Notes under the pieces: model-generated
Told to the model about the DNA's origin: nothing
The model's input: only the letters and a program-made list of their open reading frames with translations
The model's database searches: none
Position numbers and translations under genes: made by a program
From: JAISGQ01 sp964500965
GTDB lineage: Bacteria > Bacillota > Clostridia > Oscillospirales > Acutalibacteraceae
Length of the DNA: 64,000 nucleotides
Reading direction: 5' to 3'
NCBI GenBank assembly: GCA_964500965.1
Contig: CAZCQZ010000002.1
Span: 1 to 64,000, forward strand
Part shown: positions 51,285 through 59,405 of the stretch, in pieces
Position numbering within the stretch: position 1 is the first letter of the stretch
Layout: each line of letters begins with the position of its first letter

Positions 51285-52609
51285 TTAATTTCCTCCCAAT
51301 TCTTCATGCTTTTTTCAAGTGCTTCAAGACCGCGTTGGCTTAAAGCCATGTAGCGTTCTCTTTTGTCTCTGATTTTCGGCTCAATAGGCGGCAAAACTCC
51401 GAAATTCGCACCCATGGGCTGAAAATTGCTTACACTTTCATCGGATATGTAACGCGAAAGTGCGCCGAGCATTGTAGTCTTGTCAAGAACGACAGTCTCT
51501 TTGCCTTTTAATCTGCGCACTGCGTTTATTCCTGCCAGCAGTCCCGAACCTGCCGATTCCATATAGCCCTCGACGCCGGTTATCTGACCTGCAAAAAATA
51601 TTCTGCTGTCGGAACGCAGAGAGTAATCGGCATTTAAAAGGCGCGGAGAATCGAGAAAAGTATTTCTGTGCATAACGCCGTATCGTACAAACTCCGCATT
51701 TTTCAAAGCCGGTATCATTGAAAACACCCGCTTCTGCTCTCCGAATTTCAGATTCGTCTGGAAACCAACAAGATTGAACATCGTGCCGTCTGCGTTTTCA
51801 CGTCTGAGCTGTAAATTCGCCCACGGACGATGACCTGTTACGGGGTCACGCAGACCAACCGGCTTCATCGGTCCGAAACGCAGTGTGTTCTCTCCCCTTG
51901 ACGCAAGTATTTCAACAGGCATACAGCCCTCATAGACAGGCATTTCTCTGTCCGCTTCATGAAGCAATGCCCTTTCCGCTTTAACAAGCTCTGCCACAAA
52001 AGCTTCGTATTCCGCTTTATTCATCGGGCAGTTAATGTAATCATCGTCTCCGCCCCTGTCATATCGCGATGCGGCAAAAGCGCGTTCCATATCAACGCTG
52101 TCTGCGGTCACGATAGGTGCCGCCGCATCATAGAAATTCAGGTAGGCGCAGCCGCATTTTTTCCCGATTGATTCACTCAATGCATCGGCCGTAAGCGGTC
52201 CTGTCGCTATCACAACAATGCCGTCAGACGGAATTTCCGTTGCTTCTTCCTCTATCACTTCTATAAAGCTGTTTTCCTTTATAGCTTCAGTTACGTTCCG
52301 TGAAAATAAATCTCTGTCCACCGCCAGTGCTCCGCCGGCTGCAACTGCACAGGAATCAGCCGCTTCAAGCAGCAAACTGCCGAGCCTGCGCATTTCCTCT
52401 TTCATCAGCCCGGCGGCACTGTCAATACGGTTTGCTTTGAAAGAATTTGAGCAGACAAGCTCCGCAAACAGAGGACTTTTATGTGCCGGTGAATATTTTC
52501 CGCCTTTCATTTCGACAAGGCGTACCCTGACACCTCTTTTTGCTATTTGCCAAGCCGCTTCACAGCCGGCAAGACCTGCTCCGATAACCGTTATCTGCGC
52601 ATTACTCAC
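51281..52609 (-). CDS. trmFO: Folate-dependent tRNA (uracil-54) methyltransferase
   Basis: Uses FAD and methylene-THF to methylate U54 in the T-loop of tRNAs. FAD-binding VIGAGLAGCEAAWQIAKRG near residue 5, then CSNSFKANRIDSAAGL, and the Cys-containing substrate motif support TrmFO. I chose GTG at 52609 (GGAGG, 9 bp before it) in place of an upstream ATG that runs into topA; 442 aa is normal. It overlaps the topA stop by 8 bp. Confidence 0.94.
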   Translation of the reverse strand: MSNAQITVIGAGLAGCEAAWQIAKRGVRVRLVEMKGGKYSPAHKSPLFAELVCSNSFKANRIDSAAGLMKEEMRRLGSLLLEAADSCAVAAGGALAVDRDLFSRNVTEAIKENSFIEVIEEEATEIPSDGIVVIATGPLTADALSESIGKKCGCAYLNFYDAAAPIVTADSVDMERAFAASRYDRGGDDDYINCPMNKAEYEAFVAELVKAERALLHEADREMPVYEGCMPVEILASRGENTLRFGPMKPVGLRDPVTGHRPWANLQLRRENADGTMFNLVGFQTNLKFGEQKRVFSMIPALKNAEFVRYGVMHRNTFLDSPRLLNADYSLRSDSRIFFAGQITGVEGYMESAGSGLLAGINAVRRLKGKETVVLDKTTMLGALSRYISDESVSNFQPMGANFGVLPPIEPKIRDKRERYMALSQRGLEALEKSMKNWEEIK

Positions 52610-54695
52610 CCTTGTTTTCCTCCAAGGCTCTTGAGTAGCCGCAGCCGTCCTTTGCACAGTAAAGCTTTTGAGTTTTTCCGTTCTTTACATAGAGAATATC
52701 TCCGCACTGCGGACATCTCTGACGTGTAGGCTCATACCATGACATAAAGTCACAGTTCGGATAGCCGGAACAACCGTAGAAAACCTTTCCACGCTTTGTC
52801 TTCTTAACAACAACTTTACTGCCGCACTTAGGACAATCCGCATCAATTTCGGTGACAATTGATTTGATATTTTTGCATTCGGGATAACCGGGACAGGCAA
52901 TGAATTTGCCGTAACGTCCGGTCTTTATCACCATTTTACGTCCGCATTTTTCGCAGACAATATCGGTTTCTTCATCCGGCGGTTTCAGTGTAACTCCCTC
53001 CATTGCCTTTTTTGCATCGGAAAGAGTTTTTTCAAACTCGTCGTAATAATCTCTCAAAACCTCTATCCAGTCGGCTTTTCCGTCTTTTACCTGGTCAAGA
53101 TTTTTCAGCATTTGCGCAGTAAACTTTATGCTTACGATTTTCGCAAATCTCTCTTTCATCAACTTGTTGGTTATTTCGCCAAGCTCCGTAGGCTTCAGAG
53201 TTTTGCCCTCTCTGACTACGTATTCACGGCTGACGATTGTGGAAATAATCGTTGCGTAGGTTGACGGACGACCGATTCCGTTTTCCTCAAGAGCCTTGTT
53301 AAGACTTGATTCTGTATAACGTGCCGGCGGCTGAGTAAAGTGCTGATTCGGAGCAATGTCCTTTGCTCTCAGCTTTGTACCCTCCGAAAGCACCGGCAGC
53401 TTACCGCCGTCCTTGTCCTCATCGTCCTTAGATTCTTCATAAAGCACTGTATATCCGTCGAATTTTACGGTGTATCCGCTTGCCTTAAACAGGTAATCGC
53501 CGTTTTCAATATCAACATTTGTGGTGTCATGAATACACTGCGCCATGAAGCTTGCGGTAAACCTCTCCCAAATAAGCTTATAAAGCTTATACTGGTCATT
53601 TGTAAGACTGGGTCTTACCTGCTCCGGCGTCATGGTCGGCATTGTGGGACGTATCGCTTCGTGTCCGTCCTGCACATCGCCCTTGCTTTTGAACTTATAG
53701 GGCTTATCGGCAACGTATTTCTTACCCCAACGCTCCTCTATAAACGCTTCCGCTTCTGCCTTTGCTTCATTGGATATTCTCAGCGAGTCGGTACGCATAT
53801 AGGTTATAAGACCTACCGCACCCATTCCCTCTATTTCAATACCTTCATAAAGCTCCTGCGCAATTTTCATGGTCTTCTGACCCTGAAAATTCAGCTTTCT
53901 TGAAGCCTCCTGCTGCAATGTTGAGGTTATGAAAGGAGGTGTGGGATTTTTCCTGCGCACACCCTTTTTGATGCCTGAAACCGCATATGTGCCGTTTTCA
54001 AGCTCCGCAAGAATTTTTGCGGCTTCTTCCTGATTTTTAATCTCAAGCTTTTCTTCCTTTGTTCCGTAAAAGCTTGCCGGAAACGCTTTTTTCTCTCCCT
54101 GCGGCACGAATTTCGCATCAATAGTCCAATATTCCTCCGGAACAAAGGCACGAATTTCATCTTCTCTGTCGCAAATCATTCTGACCGCAACAGACTGAAC
54201 ACGCCCTGCCGAAAGTCCGCGTCGAATTTTCGATGAAATAAACGGGCTTAAACGGTAGCCTACTATTCTGTCAAGAATACGTCGGCACTGCTGGGCGTTT
54301 ACCAAATCCATGTCGATGGTGCGCGGATTTTTCATTCCCTCAACTATACCGGTTTCGGTAATTTCGTTAAAGATAACTCTGTTATTATCGTTAATATCAA
54401 GCCCCAAAAGGTATGCCAGATGCCATGAAATGGCTTCTCCCTCTCGGTCGGGGTCGGTGGCAAGATAAACATAATCGCTACGCTCGGCTGCGGTTTTGAG
54501 CTTTTCGACAAGCTCCTCCTTGCCCTTGATAATCGCATACTTCGGTTCAAAGTTTTTCTTGACATCAACGCTCAGTCTGTTTTTCGGCAAATCTCTGACA
54601 TGACCTACCGATGCCACTACTTCGTAATCACTGCCGAGATACTTCTTTATCGTTTTCACCTTACCGGGTGACTCAACAATAACCAGCTTTGACAT
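52602..54695 (-). CDS. topA: DNA topoisomerase I
   Basis: Relaxes negative supercoils. The TOPRIM domain begins LVIVESPGKVKTIKKYLG, the DPDREGEAISWHL acid motif follows, and the nucleophilic Tyr lies in GLITYMRTDSLRIS. Three C-terminal zinc-ribbon repeats (CEKCG, CPKCG, CPQCG) end the 697-aa protein. AGAGGTTGATGTT precedes the ATG. The dprA-topA-trmFO order is standard in Firmicutes. Confidence 0.97.
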   Translation of the reverse strand: MSKLVIVESPGKVKTIKKYLGSDYEVVASVGHVRDLPKNRLSVDVKKNFEPKYAIIKGKEELVEKLKTAAERSDYVYLATDPDREGEAISWHLAYLLGLDINDNNRVIFNEITETGIVEGMKNPRTIDMDLVNAQQCRRILDRIVGYRLSPFISSKIRRGLSAGRVQSVAVRMICDREDEIRAFVPEEYWTIDAKFVPQGEKKAFPASFYGTKEEKLEIKNQEEAAKILAELENGTYAVSGIKKGVRRKNPTPPFITSTLQQEASRKLNFQGQKTMKIAQELYEGIEIEGMGAVGLITYMRTDSLRISNEAKAEAEAFIEERWGKKYVADKPYKFKSKGDVQDGHEAIRPTMPTMTPEQVRPSLTNDQYKLYKLIWERFTASFMAQCIHDTTNVDIENGDYLFKASGYTVKFDGYTVLYEESKDDEDKDGGKLPVLSEGTKLRAKDIAPNQHFTQPPARYTESSLNKALEENGIGRPSTYATIISTIVSREYVVREGKTLKPTELGEITNKLMKERFAKIVSIKFTAQMLKNLDQVKDGKADWIEVLRDYYDEFEKTLSDAKKAMEGVTLKPPDEETDIVCEKCGRKMVIKTGRYGKFIACPGYPECKNIKSIVTEIDADCPKCGSKVVVKKTKRGKVFYGCSGYPNCDFMSWYEPTRQRCPQCGDILYVKNGKTQKLYCAKDGCGYSRALEENKGE

Positions 54696-54706
54696 AACAT
54701 CAACCT

Positions 54707-55957
54707 CTATTGTTTATTGATATAATATTTACGTTGCGAATCCGAGGACAGCACGCCCTCAATCTCCAGTTCCGTTATAGCCGTCAGCAGCCTGTTTGCA
54801 GGGACGGACAGCCTTTCACACATTTCCTCAAGGTTCAGTGAGTAATCTGTGAGCAACGAATACAGCCTTGCTGCCGTTTCCGATGCATTTTTCGGCAACG
54901 GCACCGGCTTCCCTCTGACTATGCTCAGCTTTTCGTCCAGCCTGTTTCTTGCCGCCTGCGCTGAATTATCGCTCAGATAAGCATAGCCGTTTGCAAGGTT
55001 AATATCCACAAATTCCGGTGCGCTTCTTGCAATTTCCGATATGGGCTTTTGACTGCCGCGCATTGATAATCTGTGCGGATATTTTGAATTATATTCCTCC
55101 AAAACGTCAAATGCGCAGGAAACAGGCTTTGCCCCGTCTCTTATCAGCATATTTGCCGCCTCCGAAAGCTCGCTCATAACACTTCCGGGAATTGCAAACA
55201 TATCTCTGCCCATATCCAAAGCGTGTCTTGCGGTTATCAAAGCTCCGCTTTTTGCCGGTGCTTCGGCAACTATAACGCCCAGCGACATTGCGGAAAGCAG
55301 CCTGTTTCTCACCGGGAAGCTTTGCCTTGTCGGTCCTGTTCCCGGCGGAAACTCCGATACCAGTGCACCGCCGGTCTCAAGTATTCTTTTTCGCGTATCC
55401 TCACACTGCTGATTATAATCAACGTCCAGACCACAGCCCAGCACCGATATTGTTGTTCCGCCGATGCGCAACACGCCCTGATGAGCCGCATCGTCAATGC
55501 CTCGTGCTCCTCCGCTCATGATAATCGCGCCGCACTGAGAAAGCCCCTGTGCAAGTGCCGCCGCAACCATTTTGCCGTCTGTACTGGCTTTTCGCGTTCC
55601 GACTATCGTTAAAACAACATTGTCATCAATATCGGGCATTTCGCCCTTGTAGTACAACACTGTCGGATAATCGCAAATATCATACAGCCTTTCGGGATAT
55701 GATTCATCTTCCGGAGTCAGCAGCTTTATACCGAGGTCATTGCAGCGTTGACAAATCATTTCAGCACGTTCCATTGTTGCATTGTCCAAAGCAATTTCAC
55801 GCTGTTTTCCGGTGAGATATTTACACTCTTTCTTGGCATTCGCCGGTGACTTGTATAAGTCTCTCGGATGTCTGCAATATTCAACTACCTGCTCGGTGTT
55901 TCTGTTGCCGTAGCCGAGAATCTGCTGAAGCCATACCCAGTATACGCTCTCGCCCAC
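54707..55957 (-). CDS. dprA: DNA-processing protein DprA
   Basis: Loads RecA on single-stranded DNA in natural transformation; it is also conserved in non-competent Firmicutes. The Rossmann-like domain has VGTRKASTDGK and MSGGARGIDDAAHQG, and a C-terminal winged-helix domain follows. Translation seems to start at GTG after GGAGCTGG. 416 aa. It sits between a TrmH-family gene and topA. Confidence 0.94.
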   Translation of the reverse strand: MGESVYWVWLQQILGYGNRNTEQVVEYCRHPRDLYKSPANAKKECKYLTGKQREIALDNATMERAEMICQRCNDLGIKLLTPEDESYPERLYDICDYPTVLYYKGEMPDIDDNVVLTIVGTRKASTDGKMVAAALAQGLSQCGAIIMSGGARGIDDAAHQGVLRIGGTTISVLGCGLDVDYNQQCEDTRKRILETGGALVSEFPPGTGPTRQSFPVRNRLLSAMSLGVIVAEAPAKSGALITARHALDMGRDMFAIPGSVMSELSEAANMLIRDGAKPVSCAFDVLEEYNSKYPHRLSMRGSQKPISEIARSAPEFVDINLANGYAYLSDNSAQAARNRLDEKLSIVRGKPVPLPKNASETAARLYSLLTDYSLNLEEMCERLSVPANRLLTAITELEIEGVLSSDSQRKYYINKQ

Positions 55958-55970
55958 GCTTACCAGCTCC

Positions 55971-56771
55971 TTATACGTAATTGCGTGTCATTTCCCACAT
56001 CATTATTGACGCCGCCGTTGCCGCGTTCAGAGATTCCGCTCTGCCGTTCATGGGAATAGTTACTCTTTCGCCACAGGCGGCTATCGTCTCTTTTGTAAGT
56101 CCGTTTCCCTCATTTCCTATGCACATTACTACTCCTTTAAAGAAACGGACACCGGTAATTTTACTTGCGTCGGAATCCGGCACCGATGCCAATGGGCGCA
56201 TACCGTTTAAACGGATTTTTTTCACAAATTCCGGAACATTTTCAACCACGGCAGCAGGAAAACGAAATACCGCTCCCATGCTGGCGCGCATGACTTTCGG
56301 ATTGTAAAGGTCGCAACAGTCGGCAGACAGTATCGCACCGTTAAGACCGATAGCCTCCGCTGTTCTGAATATTGCACCGACGTTTGCCGGGTCCTGTATA
56401 TTTTCGAGCAGTACAAACTGCCCGTCTATTTTCATATTTTCAATGTCAAGTGTATTTTGTCTGATTTTGCCCGTACAAAATACACCCTGCGGTGAAAGCG
56501 TATCTGAAATTTTTTCCGCTATTTCCTCTGTAATTACATAAGCCTTTTTCGCCTGTTTTTCAAGCTCCTCTATTGCAGTCGTATATTTTACATATGCTTC
56601 TTCGGTATAAAGCAATTCTTCGATTTCAATTCCGTTTTCGGGCACTTCTCCGCATAAGCGCACACCCTCTGCAACGAACATTCCCTTTTCGCGGCGTTCC
56701 TTTGCACTGCTCATCAGTTTGGCAATATCTTTGACCGTCTGATTGTCTTTACTCGTAATTTCAACTGCCAT
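55971..56771 (-). CDS. TrmH/SpoU-family RNA 2'-O-methyltransferase
   Basis: SPOUT methyltransferase acting on a ribose of rRNA or tRNA. Motifs: ENIQDPANVGAIFRTAEA (motif 1), IGNEGNGL (motif 2), and IPMNGRAESLNAATAASI (motif 3). The first 90 residues form a substrate-binding domain. 266 aa. It follows the L20 unit, on the same strand, after the rplT region. The precise target (23S rRNA or tRNA) cannot be told. Confidence 0.93.
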   Translation of the reverse strand: MAVEITSKDNQTVKDIAKLMSSAKERREKGMFVAEGVRLCGEVPENGIEIEELLYTEEAYVKYTTAIEELEKQAKKAYVITEEIAEKISDTLSPQGVFCTGKIRQNTLDIENMKIDGQFVLLENIQDPANVGAIFRTAEAIGLNGAILSADCCDLYNPKVMRASMGAVFRFPAAVVENVPEFVKKIRLNGMRPLASVPDSDASKITGVRFFKGVVMCIGNEGNGLTKETIAACGERVTIPMNGRAESLNAATAASIMMWEMTRNYV

Positions 56772-56859
56772 AACACACCTCCGTTTTCTTTGAAACGAGC
56801 TGTCTTTAACTGCTCAAAAAGTGCGTCCGGCGGATGTTACCGAACGCACTTTCAGATTA

Positions 56860-57213
56860 TTAAAGAGCAGCCTTTGCCTTTTCTACGAGAGCGGTAAATG
56901 CCTCTGCATCGCTGATTGCGATTTCGGAGAGCATCTTTCTGTTAAGCTCGATACCGGCTTTCTTCAGACCGTTCATAAATGTAGAATAATTGATACCGTT
57001 GAGCTTGCAAGCTGCTGAAATTCTGGTTATCCAGAGTCTTCTGAAATCTCTCTTTTTGAGACGGCGGCCGACATATGCATACTGACCGGACTTCATTACA
57101 GCTTCTTTAGCCATTTTGAAGTGCTTGGATTTTGCACCCCAGTAACCCTTTGCAAGCTTCAGGGTCTTATTTCTTCTCTTGCGCGTTGCAAGCGCACCTT
57201 TAACACGTGCCAT
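56860..57213 (-). CDS. rplT: 50S ribosomal protein L20
   Basis: 117-aa early assembly protein. The block LAKGYWGAKSKHFKMAKEAV and FRRLWITRISAACKLNG mark the family. GGAGGTAGC precedes the ATG. Third gene of infC-rpmI-rplT; L20 is known as a leader-binding autoregulator in other Firmicutes. Confidence 0.97.
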   Translation of the reverse strand: MARVKGALATRKRRNKTLKLAKGYWGAKSKHFKMAKEAVMKSGQYAYVGRRLKKRDFRRLWITRISAACKLNGINYSTFMNGLKKAGIELNRKMLSEIAISDAEAFTALVEKAKAAL

Positions 57214-57239
57214 CTATTGCTACCTCCAAATTACGGTTA

Positions 57240-57443
57240 TTATTTATAAGGAATAAGTCTCTTTACCTGTGCTACGTTTGTCTTATCGGTAACAACAGTG
57301 CCTCTGAGGCTTCTCTTTCTCTTTGCGGGCTTAGCTGCACTGTTTGCCTTGTGTCTGCCGTTTGCCTGCATACGGATAATTTTTCCGTTCTTGCTCACCT
57401 TAAAACGTTTCTTTGCGCCCGAATGGGTTTTGATTTTAGGCAT
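57240..57443 (-). CDS. rpmI: 50S ribosomal protein L35
   Basis: 67-aa basic protein beginning MPKIKTHSGAKKRFKVSKNG, the family hallmark. AGGAGGAAAACCCAA precedes the ATG. It lies between infC and rplT, spaced 21 and 26 bp. Confidence 0.97.
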   Translation of the reverse strand: MPKIKTHSGAKKRFKVSKNGKIIRMQANGRHKANSAAKPAKRKRSLRGTVVTDKTNVAQVKRLIPYK

Positions 57444-57464
57444 TTGGGTTTTCCTCCTTGTTTA

Positions 57465-57986
57465 TTACTTGACCGGTTTGGCAACCATTATCATCAGCAT
57501 ATTTCTACCCTCAAGAGCCGCCTTTTTCTCGACATTAGCAACCTCGCTGAGAGCTTCGGCAAATCTGTTCATAATTTCGGTTCCGTGTTCGGGATGTCCC
57601 ATTTCACGACCTCTGAATCGAATTGAAACCTTGAGTTTGTTTCCGCTCTTAATGAATTTTTTTGCCTGATTAACCTTTGTCTCAAAATCGTGGGTATCAA
57701 TGTTAAGGGAAAGTCGAATTTCCTTTATCTCAACGACATGCTGATTCTTTTTTGCTTCCTTTTCACGCTTCTGCTGTTCAAAGCGATACTTGCCGTAGTC
57801 CATGATTTTACACACGGGCGGATTCGCCTGCGGTGCAATCTTCACCAGGTCAAGTTCTTTTCCGGCTGCAATTTCAAGTGCTTCATCGGCACTCATGATT
57901 CCCAGCTGATCGCCGTCGGGACCGATCACTCGAATTTCCTTGTCTCGAATCTCCTCATTGATTTGAGCCTGCTGTTCCTTACTGAT
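57465..57986 (-). CDS. infC: Translation initiation factor IF-3 (apparent AUC start)
   Basis: Prevents premature subunit joining and proofreads the start codon. The N-domain begins ISKEQQAQINEEIRDKEIRV and the C-domain includes KEIRLSLNIDTHDFETKV. The only site with proper spacing is GGAGGTG 7 bp before an ATC codon at 57984-57986, so translation probably begins at AUC; no ATG, GTG or TTG is suitably placed. Non-AUG starts in infC permit self-repression by IF-3. 173 aa is normal. It heads infC-rpmI-rplT. Confidence 0.92.
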   Translation of the reverse strand: MSKEQQAQINEEIRDKEIRVIGPDGDQLGIMSADEALEIAAGKELDLVKIAPQANPPVCKIMDYGKYRFEQQKREKEAKKNQHVVEIKEIRLSLNIDTHDFETKVNQAKKFIKSGNKLKVSIRFRGREMGHPEHGTEIMNRFAEALSEVANVEKKAALEGRNMLMIMVAKPVK

Positions 57987-58010
57987 AACCAAACACCTCC
58001 AAGTATTTCG

Positions 58011-58047
58011 ATAAAAATAAAACGTGGACAGGATGCTCCTGACCACG
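58011..58047 (-). promoter_or_regulatory. Attenuator-like hairpin in the infC leader
   Basis: On the minus strand CGTGGTCAGGA / TCCTGTCCACG forms a hairpin followed directly by TTTTATTTTT, an intrinsic-terminator form, placed between promoter and infC. It suggests control by L20 or IF-3, as known for this operon elsewhere; the exact mechanism is inferred. Confidence 0.65.
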
Positions 58048-58130
58048 CGGCAATATACGATGAAATCGCTATTGACCGTCCGCCTGCTCAAGCGGAGGTG
58101 AGGAATGTATCCTGCTTTATTGTCTTGATT

Positions 58131-58159
58131 AGTTTAGCAGAGCCGACCGGCTTTGTCAA
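58131..58159 (-). promoter_or_regulatory. infC-rpmI-rplT promoter
   Basis: On the minus strand TTGACA (58154-58159), 17-bp spacer, TAAACT (58131-58136). Confidence 0.75.
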
Positions 58160-58208
58160 TAGTGAATTTAATTTTTTGAGATGCTTGAAAAAAATTTTTT
58201 GCAAAGTA

Positions 58209-58258
58209 TTGACAAACACATATGAGCGCGCTATCATATGTACATCAATTCATATGAA
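58209..58258 (+). promoter_or_regulatory. arsR-like promoter and operators
   Basis: TTGACA (58209), 17-bp spacer, TATCAT (58232). The inverted repeat ACATATGA...TCATATGT (58218-58241) covers the spacer and -10, and a second palindrome TTCATATGAA lies at 58249-58258, a typical place for ArsR/SmtB autorepression. Confidence 0.7.
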
Positions 58259-58272
58259 TGGGTGTTCAACCA

Positions 58273-58620
58273 ATGCACAATCACGATTCAATACTTAACA
58301 GTGTGCGGCAGGATTTGCCTACAGACGAGCTGCTCTGCTCCCTGTCCGAGCTGTTTAAGCTGTTCGGAGATTCCACAAGAATTAAAATTCTCTTTTCCCT
58401 GCTTGACAAGGAGCTGTGCGTTTGCGCCATTGCCGAGCTTCTCGGAATGAATCAATCCGCAATTTCCCATCAGCTTAAAACACTGAAAGATGCGCATCTC
58501 GTCGGAAATCGCCGTGAGGGAAAAACAATTTACTATTATCTTGCCGATGACCACGTAAAAACTATTCTTGCTCACGGTTTTGAACATCTGCTGGAGGATT
58601 TTTCCGAAAATTGTCAATAA
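58273..58620 (+). CDS. ArsR/SmtB-family metal-sensing repressor
   Basis: 115-aa winged-helix repressor. The ELCVCAIAELLGMNQSAIS region carries a CxC in the recognition half, and the C-terminal helix has the DDHVKTILAHGFEH ligand pattern of zinc/cadmium sensors of the SmtB type. The Met at 58273 follows a weak GGGTG; an earlier Met lies in the operator. A strong terminator follows, so the ABC genes are read separately. Confidence 0.88.
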   Translation: MHNHDSILNSVRQDLPTDELLCSLSELFKLFGDSTRIKILFSLLDKELCVCAIAELLGMNQSAISHQLKTLKDAHLVGNRREGKTIYYYLADDHVKTILAHGFEHLLEDFSENCQ

Positions 58621-58624
58621 AAAG

Positions 58625-58646
58625 TGCGGCACAAGCCGCGTTTTTT
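58625..58646 (+). terminator. arsR-like gene terminator
   Basis: Stem GCGGC / GCCGC with an ACAA loop followed by GTTTTTT, immediately after the stop codon. Confidence 0.75.
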
Positions 58647-58656
58647 AGGTCTGTAG

Positions 58657-58672
58657 GTTAGCACTAGCTAAC
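58657..58672. promoter_or_regulatory. Palindromic operator before the ABC genes
   Basis: GTTAGC-ACTA-GCTAAC, a perfect 6-bp inverted repeat, lies 29 bp before the ABC ATPase ATG. Shape resembles MarR- or TetR-type sites, different from the CATATG sites of the ArsR gene. Confidence 0.45.
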
Positions 58673-58700
58673 TTTATATATTACGAAAGAAGGCATTAAA

Positions 58701-59402
58701 ATGGAAATCGTAAAATTTGAAAATGTCACCAAAGTGTACCGGAGCGGCGAACATGAGCTTCGCGCTTTGGACGGCGTTAATCTGTCCCTTGAGGAGGGCA
58801 AATTTGTCGTCATTCTCGGTCCCAGCGGCGCAGGCAAAAGCACCCTGCTGAATATGCTCGGCGGTCTGGACAGTCCCACAAGCGGAAAAATCACCGTAAT
58901 GGGAAATGATATTTCTACTCTTTCAAACAACCGTCTTGCCGATTATCGCGCAAAAACCGTGGGCTTTGTTTTTCAGTTTTATAACCTTATCCCCACTCTC
59001 ACCGTCTATGAAAATGTTGCGCTTGTAAAGTCATTATCAAAAGATTCTCTTTCCGCGCGAAAAATGCTTGACGAGGTTGGGCTTTCAGACCACATGAACA
59101 ACTTCCCCTCCGAGCTTTCCGGCGGCGAGCAGCAACGAGTTTCCATTGCAAGAGCACTTGCAAAAAACCCGAAAATTCTGCTCTGTGACGAGCCTACCGG
59201 CGCGCTTGATTCCGAAACCGGCGTAATGGTGCTCAAGCTGTTGCTTTCCATGGCGCGTAATTACGGCAAAACAATCGTTATAGTCACTCACAATCAAAGC
59301 ATAGCTAAAATGGCCGACGTTGTAATAAAAGTTAAAAACGGCAAAATCAAATCCTGTGAGGAGCAAGCCGCTCCCCTGAGTGCAGAAGAAGTGGAGTGGT
59401 AA
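58701..59402 (+). CDS. MacB/LolD-type ABC transporter ATPase
   Basis: 233-aa ATPase. Walker A GPSGAGKST, signature LSGGEQQRVSIARAL and Walker B LLCDEPTGALD are intact. It pairs with the FtsX-like permease gene 3 bp downstream. The family exports lipoproteins, peptides or antibiotics; no substrate clue here. Confidence 0.95.
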   Translation: MEIVKFENVTKVYRSGEHELRALDGVNLSLEEGKFVVILGPSGAGKSTLLNMLGGLDSPTSGKITVMGNDISTLSNNRLADYRAKTVGFVFQFYNLIPTLTVYENVALVKSLSKDSLSARKMLDEVGLSDHMNNFPSELSGGEQQRVSIARALAKNPKILLCDEPTGALDSETGVMVLKLLLSMARNYGKTIVIVTHNQSIAKMADVVIKVKNGKIKSCEEQAAPLSAEEVEW

Positions 59403-59405
59403 TAT

